From Roseovarius aestuarii (GTDB taxonomy: Bacteria; Pseudomonadota; Alphaproteobacteria; Rhodobacterales; Rhodobacteraceae), in NCBI RefSeq assembly GCF_019966515.1, contig NZ_JAIMIB010000001.1, positions 124,001-188,000 of the forward strand: 64,000 nt of DNA, written 5' to 3'. This document shows, in pieces, positions 42,370-51,575 of this stretch (the first letter of the stretch is position 1; every line of letters starts with the position of its first letter). Under the pieces are notes generated by a model. That model saw nothing but the letters and a program-made list of their open reading frames with translations, was not told the DNA's origin and did not search any database. The position numbers and the translations under genes were made by a program.

Positions 42370-43533
42370 ATGCAGTTCGGGCTGACCGAAGAACAGGAAA
42401 TGATCACGTCGACCGTGCGCAGCTTTGTCGAGAACGAGCTTTATCCGCATGAATTGGAAGTCGAGCGCACTGGCCATCTACCGATGGAGATCATCAAGGA
42501 GGTGCAGGCCAAGGCGATCGAGGCCGGGCTTTACGCCGCCAACATGCCTGAAGAGGTCGGCGGCGCGGGCCTCGATACGCTGACCTGGCTGATGTACGAA
42601 AAGGAACTGGGCCGCGCCAATTACGCACTGCACTGGACCTGCGTCGCGCGGCCCTCGAATATCCTGCTGGCAGGAACGGACGAGCAGAAGGAGAAATACC
42701 TTTATCCTTGTATCCGGGGCGAGAAATGGGATTGCCTGGCGATGACTGAGCCGGGTGCCGGGTCGGATCTGCGCGGTATGCGGGCGACAGCCCGCGAGGA
42801 CGGCGACGATTTCATCCTCAACGGCACCAAGCATTTCATCAGCCATGCCGATATCGCAAACTTTTCGATCGTGTTCATGGCGACCGGCGAAGAGGAGACA
42901 CCGCGGGGCCCCAAGAAACTGATCACAGCGTTTTTCGTTGATAAGGGAACGCCAGGTTTTACCGTGCGCGAGGGCTATCGCAATGTCAGCCATCGCGGGT
43001 ACACCAACGCCGTGCTGGAATTTGATGATTGCCGCCTGCCGAAATCGGCGGTGCTGGGCGAGGTGCACAAGGGGTTTCAGGTGGCCAACGACTGGCTGGG
43101 CGCAACCCGGTTGCAGGTGGCCGCCACCTGTCTGGGCCGGGCGGAACGGGCATTGCAACATGCGGTGGGATACGCGGCCGAGCGCAAACAGTTCGGCCAG
43201 TTGATTGGAAAATTCCAAGGCATTTCGTTCAAACTGGCCGATATGGCGACCGAGCTGAAGGCGGCGGAGCTGCTGACCTGGCATGGCGGCTGGAAATTCG
43301 ATCAGGGCACGGTTACGGAAACCGACATGTCGATGGCCAAGCTGAAGGCGACCGAGATGCTGGCGATGGTCGCGGACGAGGCCATTCAGATCCACGGTGG
43401 CATGGGACTGATGGATGAACTACCGCTGGAACGGATATGGCGCGACGCCCGCGTCGAACGCATCTGGGAAGGCACATCGGAAATCCAGCGCCACATCATT
43501 AGCCGCGAGATGCTGCGGCCTCACGGGGCCTGA
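42370..43533 (+). CDS. Acyl-CoA dehydrogenase (gamma-butyrobetainyl-CoA type)
   Basis: This 387-residue flavoprotein has the acyl-CoA dehydrogenase fold: CLAMTEPGAGSDLRGM, LNGTKHFISHADIANFSIVF, KQFGQLIGKFQGISFKLADM, and the C-terminal IWEGTSEIQRHIISREML, which holds the usual catalytic Glu. In this operon it most likely oxidises gamma-butyrobetainyl-CoA to crotonobetainyl-CoA, the CaiA-type step run oxidatively. ATG 42370 has GGAG upstream; an earlier frame overlapping lcdH is not needed. No ETF genes are in the window. Confidence 0.9.
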   Translation: MQFGLTEEQEMITSTVRSFVENELYPHELEVERTGHLPMEIIKEVQAKAIEAGLYAANMPEEVGGAGLDTLTWLMYEKELGRANYALHWTCVARPSNILLAGTDEQKEKYLYPCIRGEKWDCLAMTEPGAGSDLRGMRATAREDGDDFILNGTKHFISHADIANFSIVFMATGEEETPRGPKKLITAFFVDKGTPGFTVREGYRNVSHRGYTNAVLEFDDCRLPKSAVLGEVHKGFQVANDWLGATRLQVAATCLGRAERALQHAVGYAAERKQFGQLIGKFQGISFKLADMATELKAAELLTWHGGWKFDQGTVTETDMSMAKLKATEMLAMVADEAIQIHGGMGLMDELPLERIWRDARVERIWEGTSEIQRHIISREMLRPHGA

Positions 43534-43536
43534 CCC

Positions 43537-44436
43537 ATGCCCGTCCCGCTTTCGCCTAGCGCCGAAGCACGCGCGTTTCTGGCCGATCCGGCCAATCGCA
43601 ATTGCTGGGAATTCAACGCATCCGAATTGCCAACAATGCGGGCCGATGCGCTGACCGAAGCCGAAGCATGTGCCCCGGCCCTGGCGGCGAGACACGGTGT
43701 GACGCTGGACTGGGAAGATGTAGCTGGGATTCGTAGCTTGTTGATTACGCCAGAAAGCTGGGATGGCAAAGCACAGCTACTTTATCTCTATGGCGGCAGT
43801 TTCATTATGGGCAGCCCGCTGGAAGATCTGTTCATCAGTTCCACTCTGGCGGCTCGAACCGGCCTGCAGGTGGTTTCGCCCGCCTATGCGCTCGCTCCCG
43901 AATACCCCTTTCCGGCTGGTCTGAATAATGCGCTCTCGGTCGCGCTGGCACTCCGTCCATGCGCCATAGCGGGGGAATCCGCAGGCGGAAATCTGGCGCT
44001 GTCGGTCACGCGGGAGCTGCTGGCAAAAGGCATCGACTTGAGGGGGGTTGCCTTGTTGTCACCAGCCGCTGACATGTCGCCCCAATTTGACCCGAGTGAC
44101 GCACCGGACGATCCCACGCTGCACATTCCACTGGTAGAGGAAATGCCGGGCATCTATGCGCCGGGCACCGATCCTTTCGATCCACGGCTGTCCCCGCTCT
44201 ATGGCAGTTTTGGTCCCGAATGGCCGCCCTGCCTGATTACGACAGGTACGCGCGACAGGTTTGTCGGGATCTGCGCCCAACTGGCTCGTGCGATGCGCGC
44301 GTCTGGCGGTTATGCAGATCTGCGCCTTTGGGACGGGATGTGGCATGTGTTTGAATATTACGAGGCCATTCCCGAGGCGGCGGCGTCGCTGGCGGAAATA
44401 GCAGATTTTCTCAATGCGCATGTCGGAACCTGCTAA
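43537..44436 (+). CDS. alpha/beta hydrolase of the HSL family
   Basis: This 299-residue hydrolase has the nucleophile elbow GESAGG (about residues 147-152), an oxyanion loop YGGSF in place of the usual HGGGF, and Asp/His near the end (TGTRDRFVG, DGMWHVFEYY). It starts 3 nt after the dehydrogenase stop and ends overlapping the ligase start by one base, so it is part of the operon. It could hydrolyse carnitinyl-CoA to carnitine or deacylate acyl-carnitines; both are inference. Confidence 0.82.
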   Translation: MPVPLSPSAEARAFLADPANRNCWEFNASELPTMRADALTEAEACAPALAARHGVTLDWEDVAGIRSLLITPESWDGKAQLLYLYGGSFIMGSPLEDLFISSTLAARTGLQVVSPAYALAPEYPFPAGLNNALSVALALRPCAIAGESAGGNLALSVTRELLAKGIDLRGVALLSPAADMSPQFDPSDAPDDPTLHIPLVEEMPGIYAPGTDPFDPRLSPLYGSFGPEWPPCLITTGTRDRFVGICAQLARAMRASGGYADLRLWDGMWHVFEYYEAIPEAAASLAEIADFLNAHVGTC

Positions 44437-46523
44437 TGAACCAGATGAATGAACATGACGTCACCACACAGGCAGGGACCGCAACGCCCAGATTGTCGCG
44501 CCTTCTTAGTCCACGATCGATCGCGGTGATTGGCGGCGGCGCGTGGTGTAACTCAGTGGTCACCCAATGCCAAAAGATGGGATTTGACGGCCCGGTCTGG
44601 CCGGTGCACCCCAAACGGTCGGAGGTGGGAGGCGTCGCGACGTATCCAGCGCTGGCCGATCTACCCGGCGTACCCGACGCCACGTTCATCGGCGTCAATC
44701 GCCACCTGACGATCGAAACCGTACGCACCCTTCGCGAGATGGGCGCCGGGGGCGCCGTTTGTTTCGCCAGCGGTTTTCGCGAAGCGCAGGCCGAGACCGG
44801 CGATGGCAATAGCCTGCAAGCCACCCTGCTTGAAGCCGCGGGCGAGATGCCGATCATTGGACCTAATTGCTATGGTTTCATCAACTATCTCGATGGTGCG
44901 CTTCTCTGGCCGGATCAACACGGTGGCGTACGCAGCGCGCAGGGTGTCGCGATCCTGACGCAAAGCTCGAACATGGCGATTAACCTGACCATGCAGGCGC
45001 GAGGCTTGCCGCTGGCCTATGTCGTCACTGCGGGCAACCAGGCGCAAATCGGACTCTCGCAGATCGGTCGCGCCCTCTTGGCGGACGACCGCGTCACTGC
45101 CCTTGGTATGCATATCGAGGGAGTGGGCGATCTGCGGGCGTTCGAGGCGTTTGCCGATGACGCCCGGCGCCTTGGCAAACCGTTGGTCGCACTGAAGGCC
45201 GGAAAATCCGCACAGGCGCGCGCGGCGGCGATCTCTCACACGGCATCGTTATCGGGCAGTGACGCGGGCGCCAGGGCACTTTTTGCGCGGCTCGGCATTG
45301 CACAGGTTGACAGTCTGACCGCGCTTCTCGAGACGCTCAAACTGTTGCATTTCGCGGGGCCGTTGCCCTCATCCCGGATCGTATCAATGTCCTGTTCGGG
45401 CGGCGAGGCAAGCCTGATGGCCGATAGCGCCCTGGGTCGAAAGGTCAGCTTTCCCCCGCTCTCCGAGGCTCAGCATCAGGGCTTGAGATCCACCCTGGGA
45501 CCGATGGTAGCACTGGCTAATCCGTTGGATTATCACACTTTTATCTGGAACGACACCGAGGCTATGGCTGACACTTTTGCTGCCGCGCTGTCGGGCGATA
45601 TCTCTCTTGGTTGCCTGATCACCGACTACCCGCGCGAAGATCGTTGCGACACATCCTTCTGGGATTGCACCATCACGGCCGGGGCACGCGCCAGCGCGTC
45701 CGCAGGCAAACCACTCGCGATTGTCTCCACCCTGCCCGAGGCGCTTTCCGAGGCGATGGCCACCCGCATCGCTAAGGCGGGCCTGATCCCGATGCACGGG
45801 CTTGACGATACGCTGACGGCCATCGAGGCCGCAGCATTTCTGGGACAGGGATCCCCCCCGGTTGCCCCGGTTTTGATCGCTGGAGAGCCGCGCACAACCA
45901 ATGTGTTGAGCGAAGCACAGGCCAAGAAAGCTTTAGCGGGATTTGGTATCCCGGTTCCTGCGTCGGCGCGTGCGGCATCGCCCGAGGATATTGCCCAGGC
46001 CCTAGGCGGCCTAGCCCTGCCCGTCGTGCTGAAGGCCGAGGGTTTGGCCCACAAGACCGAAGCCGGGGGCGTCGCCCTTGACTTGGAGAGTATCAACGCG
46101 GTGATCGACGCGGCCCGTGCAATGAAAGCCCGAAGCTTTCTGGTGGAGGAAATGATCGCCGAAGGGGTCGTCGAATTACTGGTCGGTGTGGTGCGTGACC
46201 CGGCGCATGGTTTTGTCCTGACACTGGCCGCAGGCGGCACACTGACCGAGATTTTGCGCGACAACACCTCGCTTTTGTTGCCGGTGACCGAGGCCGATAT
46301 CCTGGCGGCTCTCGACACGCTGCGCATCGCGCCGCTGCTCGCGGGTTATCGCGGCAAACCCGCCGCAGATCGGCCGGCGATAGTTGCTGTGGTGCTGGCG
46401 GTACAGGCCTATGTTACTGCCAATGCCTCGGTGCTCGACGAGGTGGAAATTAACCCTCTTATCTGTACGCCCACGTCGGCAGTGGCCGCAGATGCCCTGA
46501 TCAGGATCGGAGACAACACATGA
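44436..46523 (+). CDS. NDP-forming acyl-CoA synthetase (betaine-CoA ligase candidate)
   Basis: This 695-residue protein belongs to the acetate-CoA ligase (ADP-forming) family: an N-terminal CoA-binding domain (SIAVIGGGAWCNSVVTQC), a succinyl-CoA-ligase-like middle with the phospho-histidine (ISHTASLSGSDAG), and a C-terminal ATP-grasp domain (LPVVLKAEGLAHKTEAGGVA, FLVEEMIAEGVVELLVGVVR). In this operon it would activate gamma-butyrobetaine or crotonobetaine as CoA esters, replacing the CaiB/CaiC pair of enterobacteria. The fold is clear; the substrate is inferred. It overlaps caiD by 4 nt. Confidence 0.88.
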   Translation: MNQMNEHDVTTQAGTATPRLSRLLSPRSIAVIGGGAWCNSVVTQCQKMGFDGPVWPVHPKRSEVGGVATYPALADLPGVPDATFIGVNRHLTIETVRTLREMGAGGAVCFASGFREAQAETGDGNSLQATLLEAAGEMPIIGPNCYGFINYLDGALLWPDQHGGVRSAQGVAILTQSSNMAINLTMQARGLPLAYVVTAGNQAQIGLSQIGRALLADDRVTALGMHIEGVGDLRAFEAFADDARRLGKPLVALKAGKSAQARAAAISHTASLSGSDAGARALFARLGIAQVDSLTALLETLKLLHFAGPLPSSRIVSMSCSGGEASLMADSALGRKVSFPPLSEAQHQGLRSTLGPMVALANPLDYHTFIWNDTEAMADTFAAALSGDISLGCLITDYPREDRCDTSFWDCTITAGARASASAGKPLAIVSTLPEALSEAMATRIAKAGLIPMHGLDDTLTAIEAAAFLGQGSPPVAPVLIAGEPRTTNVLSEAQAKKALAGFGIPVPASARAASPEDIAQALGGLALPVVLKAEGLAHKTEAGGVALDLESINAVIDAARAMKARSFLVEEMIAEGVVELLVGVVRDPAHGFVLTLAAGGTLTEILRDNTSLLLPVTEADILAALDTLRIAPLLAGYRGKPAADRPAIVAVVLAVQAYVTANASVLDEVEINPLICTPTSAVAADALIRIGDNT

Positions 46524-47305
46524 CAGACAACCCCATTAAGACCACCCGGCGCGGTGCTGTTTTTGAAGTAACGCTTGACCGGCCCAAGGCCAATGCGATC
46601 GACCTGAAGACCAGCCGGATCATGGGGGATGTCTTTCAGGAATTCCGCGACGATCCCGAGTTGCGCGTTGCGATCATTACCGGTGGCGGAGAGAAGTTCT
46701 TTTGCCCGGGCTGGGATCTGAAAGCCGCCGCCGATGGGGACGCAGTAGACGGCGATTATGGCGTCGGCGGTTTTGGCGGCATTCAGGAAATGCGGGCGAT
46801 GAACAAACCGATCATTGCCGCCGTCAATGGGATCTGCTGTGGCGGCGGGCTGGAACTGGCGCTCAGCGCCGATATCATTCTGGCGGCAGATCATGCCAGC
46901 TTCGCCCTGCCCGAAATCCGCTCGGGCACCGTGGCAGATGCGGCTTCGGTCAAATTGCCGAAGCGCATTCCCTATCATGTCGCGATGGAGATGCTGCTGA
47001 CGGGCCGGTGGATCAACGCCGAAGAAGCTGCTCGCTGGGGGATGATCAACCGCATTATTCCCGGGCCGCAACTGATGGACGAAACCCGCGCGCTGGCAGA
47101 TCACCTCGCCTCGGGTCCGCCACTGGTTTATGCCGCGATCAAGGAAATCGTCCGCGAGGCCGAGGCGATGACGTTTCAGGACGCGATGAACCGGATCACC
47201 CAGCGGCAATTCGGCACGGTTGATGCGCTCTATGCGTCCGAGGATCAAATGGAAGGCGCCCGCGCATTTGCTGAAAAACGCGACCCTGTATGGAAGGGAA
47301 AATAA
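46520..47305 (+). CDS. caiD: Carnitinyl-CoA dehydratase / crotonobetainyl-CoA hydratase
   Basis: This 261-residue crotonase-family enzyme closely follows CaiD: VTLDRPKANAIDLKTSRIMG, FRDDPELRVAIITGGGEKFF, CPGWDLKAAADG, the oxyanion region NGICCGGGLELALSADIILA and FALPEIRSGTVADAASVKLP. It would interconvert crotonobetainyl-CoA and L-carnitinyl-CoA. It is the last gene of the carnitine operon, coupled to the ligase by an ATGA overlap. Confidence 0.92.
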   Translation: MTDNPIKTTRRGAVFEVTLDRPKANAIDLKTSRIMGDVFQEFRDDPELRVAIITGGGEKFFCPGWDLKAAADGDAVDGDYGVGGFGGIQEMRAMNKPIIAAVNGICCGGGLELALSADIILAADHASFALPEIRSGTVADAASVKLPKRIPYHVAMEMLLTGRWINAEEAARWGMINRIIPGPQLMDETRALADHLASGPPLVYAAIKEIVREAEAMTFQDAMNRITQRQFGTVDALYASEDQMEGARAFAEKRDPVWKGK

Positions 47306-47415
47306 GCTAAGGCGATTGTGCGAAAATCGGCGATTGTCTTCGCCCGCACATTGCATTAAGTTGAGCCGTTAGCGCACTGATTATGCTTCTAAAATCAAAG
47401 GTGATACTGAGGCAT

Positions 47416-48030
47416 TTATCTATTACTACTTTGCAGCCCACCGGTGCGAGTGTTACCGGCGCTCTTTACCTTGTTGCGCTTCAGCTCACGCTTTTTTACC
47501 AACACCTCTTTGCGGGGCAGCCATGTATAACGCCGATCTTCAAGAGTTGGCGACCAGAAGAGCACCCCCCCCTTGCGCCACGGGTCCAGCACAATGCCGT
47601 GCTGGAAAGTGTCGCCCTTGCGACTGATAATGGCCGTGCTGTGCTCCAACCGGATGTTAAACGAATTGGCGATCGCCCGATGCAGATCGAGTGTCTGGAA
47701 ATTTTCCTGTTTCAGGCGGGCTTCGATGTCATGCGCCCAGTGCCAGCACAATCCACGTTTCTTCTTGCCCATGTTCACCTTGGTATTGTGAACAAGCGGA
47801 TGGTCAGTGATCTCGTATTCCTGCGCCAGCTGATAGGTATAGGAATAAGTCACGCGCGCCGCACGCATGGCCTCTTCCGGACTCACCTCGGGGCCGAGTG
47901 CCAGAATAGCCTGTGCCAATACCGCCATGTCCTGCTCTGTTCCGGGTGCAGGAGGACCTGACCGCGCCAGAACGGCATTTGCATTAAAAATGAAGGTCAG
48001 CAGAAGCAGGAAACTGGCAACGATTTTCAT
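47416..48030 (-). CDS. Exported protein with Cys-His-Asp papain-like pattern
   Basis: This 204-residue protein has a signal peptide (MKIVASFLLLLTFIFNANAV) and no lipobox. The conserved-looking core has GLCWHWAHDIEARL (Cys), LEHSTAIISRKG (His) and HGIVLDPWRKGG (Asp) in the order and spacing of transglutaminase/NlpC-type cysteine hydrolases. The C-terminal 35 residues are lysine/arginine-rich. I infer a periplasmic cysteine hydrolase or an inactive relative and do not recognise a named family. It stands alone, convergent with caiD. Confidence 0.7.
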   Translation of the reverse strand: MKIVASFLLLLTFIFNANAVLARSGPPAPGTEQDMAVLAQAILALGPEVSPEEAMRAARVTYSYTYQLAQEYEITDHPLVHNTKVNMGKKKRGLCWHWAHDIEARLKQENFQTLDLHRAIANSFNIRLEHSTAIISRKGDTFQHGIVLDPWRKGGVLFWSPTLEDRRYTWLPRKEVLVKKRELKRNKVKSAGNTRTGGLQSSNR

Positions 48031-48165
48031 GGCACGCCGGAAGGTCTGATTTCGATGCTGTCAGAGCTAGCCGGATTGCCCCGCTTTGTCGAGTGACTGG
48101 CGTATGACAATCCCGTGTGGGCTATCCCCGAATGTGGCAAAGCAGCTATGCGCTTTCCTGGCCGG

Positions 48166-49212
48166 TTATCGCGCCTGATGCATGGTGACAACGCTGTCAC
48201 CGCCCCGCAATGAAGGGTCGAAAAGCACATGCTGCCCGCGCCCGCGCCTTTTAGCGGCATAAAGGGCGACATCCGCATCATCCATCATCTGCTCGAGGGC
48301 CGGCATCTTGTAGTTACCGCTGATCGTTGTCCCAATGCTAGCCGAGATCCTGCATTCCCGCCCGTTGAACAGTATCGGCTCTTCCAACCGCGATATCAGG
48401 CGATTGGCGATTTCCGACACCCGCTCCTGGTTAATCAACCGGGCGAAGACAAGGACAAATTCATCGCCACCAGCCCGAATAATCGTGTCATCCCCCCGGG
48501 TTTCAGCCACCATGAGTTCCGCCACCCGTTGCAGCACATGATCTCCTGCCGCATGCCCCATGTTGTCATTGACCGCCTTAAAATAATCGAGATCCAGATG
48601 CATCAGGGCGAAATCCTGTTCGGTCTCCATCAGCCGGCTTAGCACCTGATCCATAGCGCGGCGGTTACCCAACCCAGTCAGCGTGTCTGTAAACGCCTGT
48701 TCTTCGGCCGCTATCTTGGCACCCTGCAGGCGCAGATTCAGCTTGCGCGAGGCCTCCATCACAGCCGATTTAGCCTCGACCAGATAGAGCATTTCGACCG
48801 CCAGATCGGTCACCGCAAAATCGGCACTGGTCAGGGAAAAATCCTTAACCGCCTCCAATACCGAAATGCCGAAAGACAGATTGACAATTGCACCGCCCGC
48901 GGGCCCGAAAGCCGGGGTGTCGCCCAATGGCACCAGCACGCCCTTGAGCTCGGTACGTGGTGCGGCACGAAGCTGCAAATGCAATTTGACACCATCGATC
49001 GCGCAAAGCTCCTGCATCGTCGATACCCGGCGCGGTCGTTTCAGTTCGAAAATTTCCAGAAACCGGGCGCCAGTGGCATCTTCAGTCCGGAGCAGCTTGT
49101 TTGTCGAGGCCCCCGCATGCACGATGTGGCCGGTATGATCCAACACCGCATGCATCGGGCAGATTATGTTCAGCAGATGGCCAAGTTGCTGAATACTGGC
49201 ATTCTGTGTCAT
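48166..49212 (-). CDS. HNOBA-GGDEF diguanylate cyclase
   Basis: This 348-residue protein has an N-terminal HNOBA domain (PAS-like plus signalling helix: MHAVLDHTGHIVHAGASTNK, FSLTSADFAVTDLAVEMLYL) as in eukaryotic soluble guanylate cyclases, then a GGDEF domain (DTLTGLGNRRAMDQVL, AGGDEFVLVF). The inhibitory I-site RGDD stands five residues before GGDEF, so product inhibition is likely. There is no membrane segment. It overlaps the upstream H-NOX-like gene by 4 nt, and the pair probably works as a sensor-cyclase complex making c-di-GMP. Confidence 0.9.
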   Translation of the reverse strand: MTQNASIQQLGHLLNIICPMHAVLDHTGHIVHAGASTNKLLRTEDATGARFLEIFELKRPRRVSTMQELCAIDGVKLHLQLRAAPRTELKGVLVPLGDTPAFGPAGGAIVNLSFGISVLEAVKDFSLTSADFAVTDLAVEMLYLVEAKSAVMEASRKLNLRLQGAKIAAEEQAFTDTLTGLGNRRAMDQVLSRLMETEQDFALMHLDLDYFKAVNDNMGHAAGDHVLQRVAELMVAETRGDDTIIRAGGDEFVLVFARLINQERVSEIANRLISRLEEPILFNGRECRISASIGTTISGNYKMPALEQMMDDADVALYAAKRRGRGQHVLFDPSLRGGDSVVTMHQAR

Positions 49213-49805
49213 CCGGCGCGCGCCCCCAGTTCGAATTCTCTGCCGGACGCGTAGGCGGTTTCCAACAACCGTACCTCGATGATCTCGCGCCCGTCACGCC
49301 CGCCTTTGTGCTGCAAAAAGACCAGCGCGCCATAATCGTCGGCCATCGCCCGCAACAAGCCGGTCACGACGTGCCCAAATCCTGGCAACCGGGCCTGTTC
49401 CGAATGGACTGTCAGGCAAAAGAAATCAGTCGCGAATTCACGCAGCTCCAGCATCGGCAACTCCAGATCCGCCAGTGCGAGGCGCGTGCGCGCCTGGAGA
49501 TCATCGAGAGAATGCAGAAAATCGAGAAATGTAACGCCACTAAAACGCAGCAAACGGCGCAGCGGTTCGAAATTCGCATGCGACATGAGGTAGGTCCCGA
49601 TATCCTCTAATATATCAGCCCTGGACTGGCTCAATTCACGCGATAATTCGTCCAGCAATCTGATCGTCAGATCGTCTTCGTAATTCAACATCGGCTCGAA
49701 TTCGACGAACCCGAGTTGCAACTTTTTCGTCAACTCGATCCAGACGTCGCGCCCATATGTATCGCGAACAAAGCGCTCAATAGCCCTGTTGATTGACCCG
49801 TGCAT
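49209..49805 (-). CDS. H-NOX-like sensor lacking the proximal heme histidine
   Basis: This 198-residue protein aligns along its length with H-NOX heme-NO sensors (MHGSINRAIERFVRDTYG, LEDIGTYLMSH, LRRLLRFSGVTFLDFLHSLD). The usual proximal histidine of LDNLH is replaced by Gln (LDDLQ, about residue 102), and the YxSxR propionate motif reads VHSEQ. It may therefore not bind heme in the normal way, or may use another ligand. It is coupled to the HNOBA-GGDEF gene, so it still appears to be a partner of the cyclase. The start MHG is preceded by AGCAGGA. Confidence 0.85.
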   Translation of the reverse strand: MHGSINRAIERFVRDTYGRDVWIELTKKLQLGFVEFEPMLNYEDDLTIRLLDELSRELSQSRADILEDIGTYLMSHANFEPLRRLLRFSGVTFLDFLHSLDDLQARTRLALADLELPMLELREFATDFFCLTVHSEQARLPGFGHVVTGLLRAMADDYGALVFLQHKGGRDGREIIEVRLLETAYASGREFELGARAG

Positions 49806-49943
49806 GTCCTGCTCCGCTTAAACCCGCGCAGGATGGCAGGGCTTAGTTAATAACACCCCAACACTTCAAATTGTCGGCATTACATCAGGGTGGCGCGCGA
49901 AACGCCCGTCAATGACTGGATCGCCTGGCTTTGTTTCGCCTAA

Positions 49944-51281
49944 TCAAGCTGCGGCGAGACCGCGCGCCAAGTCATTCTGTTTCCGGATCAGAACGGGCAG
50001 ATCTACCGTCGTCAAAAACCCGCCCCGAACGATCTGCCGGCCCTCAACAAACAGATCGCGCACCCGATGGGGACCAGCCAGCAGCAAGGCGGCAGGATCC
50101 CAACTGCCCGCCGCCTCTGTTCCACTGCAATCCCAGATGGCGATATCGGCGCGTTTTCCGGGGCTTAGTTGCCCGCAATCCTGCCGACCCAGCACTCGGG
50201 CACCACCGCGCGTCGCAATCTCCAGCGCCTCCCGGGCGCTCATAGCATCTGCGCCCCGCGCCACGCGCTGCAACAACATCGCTTGGCGCGCTTCCAACAC
50301 CATATTGCCCGTATCATTGCTCGCCGACCCGTCCACGCCCAGCCCCACCGCCACACCGGCATCGCGCATGTTCCGGATCGGTGCGATGCCCGAGCCCAGA
50401 CGGCAATTTGAGCAGGGGCAATGCGCCACGCCGGTTCGCGTTTTAGCCATCAAGTCAATCTCATCTGCGTTCAATTTTACACAATGTGCATGCCAGACAT
50501 CATTCCCGGTCCATCCCAGTTCTTCGGCAAATTGCCCGGGCCGGCAGCCAAATTTCGACAGCGAGTAAGTAATATCCTCGTCGTTTTCCGCGAGATGGGT
50601 ATGCAGCATCACACCCTTTTCGCGCGCCAGCAGGGCAGCATCTCGCATCAACTCACGACTGACCGAGAACGGCGAGCACGGCGCGACACCTACCCGGCAC
50701 ATCGAGCCTTCTTTCGGGTCATGGAACGCATCTATCACACGGATGCAATCGTCCAGAATGGCAGCCTCATCCTCGACCAGTGTGTCTGGCGGCAGACCAC
50801 CCGCACTTTCGCCGATGCTCATCGCGCCGCGGGTGGGATGAAACCGCAGACCGATCTCCTGTGCCGCCTCGATCGTATCGTCAAGCCGGGAGCCATTCGG
50901 GTAAAGATAGAGGTGGTCGGAGCTGAGCGTACAGCCTGACAGCGCCAGTTCCGCCAACCCGGTCAGGGCCGAGACACGCATTTCCTCGGGGCCAAAGCGC
51001 GCCCAGATCGGATAGAGCGTCTGCAACCAGCCAAAAAGCAGTGCATCCTGAGCACCAGGAACTGCCCGTGTCAGGGACTGGTAGAGATGGTGATGAGTAT
51101 TGACCAACCCGGGCGTCACCACACAACCGCGCGCCGGTACGACCTCTCCGCCGGTCTGCAGCCCCTGCCCTAGTTCTGCGATCACACCATCGCGGATCAG
51201 AATGTCGACCTTCGCCAATTCCTGACGCGCATCGTTCATTGTGAGGACGTGATCAGCATCCTTGATCAGTATTTCAGCCAT
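49944..51281 (-). CDS. 8-oxoguanine deaminase
   Basis: This 445-residue amidohydrolase resembles the 8-oxoguanine deaminase branch: VVTPGLVNTHHHLYQSLTRA (metal HxH), LSGCTLSSDHLYLYPNG, MLHTHLAENDEDITYSLSKF, VWHAHCVKLN, GVAHCPCSNCRLGSGIAPIR and VGLGVDGSASND (metal Asp). It would turn 8-oxoguanine into urate, feeding the ureide pathway encoded here; guanine deamination is the main alternative. ATG 51281 (MAEILIKD) has AGGGGA upstream. It is a single-gene unit. Confidence 0.88.
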   Translation of the reverse strand: MAEILIKDADHVLTMNDARQELAKVDILIRDGVIAELGQGLQTGGEVVPARGCVVTPGLVNTHHHLYQSLTRAVPGAQDALLFGWLQTLYPIWARFGPEEMRVSALTGLAELALSGCTLSSDHLYLYPNGSRLDDTIEAAQEIGLRFHPTRGAMSIGESAGGLPPDTLVEDEAAILDDCIRVIDAFHDPKEGSMCRVGVAPCSPFSVSRELMRDAALLAREKGVMLHTHLAENDEDITYSLSKFGCRPGQFAEELGWTGNDVWHAHCVKLNADEIDLMAKTRTGVAHCPCSNCRLGSGIAPIRNMRDAGVAVGLGVDGSASNDTGNMVLEARQAMLLQRVARGADAMSAREALEIATRGGARVLGRQDCGQLSPGKRADIAIWDCSGTEAAGSWDPAALLLAGPHRVRDLFVEGRQIVRGGFLTTVDLPVLIRKQNDLARGLAAA

Positions 51282-51575
51282 TGGAATATCCCCTGTTTCG
51301 ACTGTGCCGACCCCCTCGGACACATGTGCATTCAGAGCGGTGGAAAGGGGCAAAGAACCGCTCTATCAGTCGATAATATCGTCATAGCGATGCAGACGGA
51401 ACCACTTTGGCGGCATGGTTCTATTGTCACATCAACGCCGAGCGTGGCACCGACGAAGCGCGGCGTGTTTGGCCCTTTTTCGGCGTCGAGAGACCTTCCG
51501 AAACCTCTTCTTGAAATCAAACCGACCAGTAGCCAATCAAGATCAAAACACTGCAAAACCGCGACGTGTGATAAA

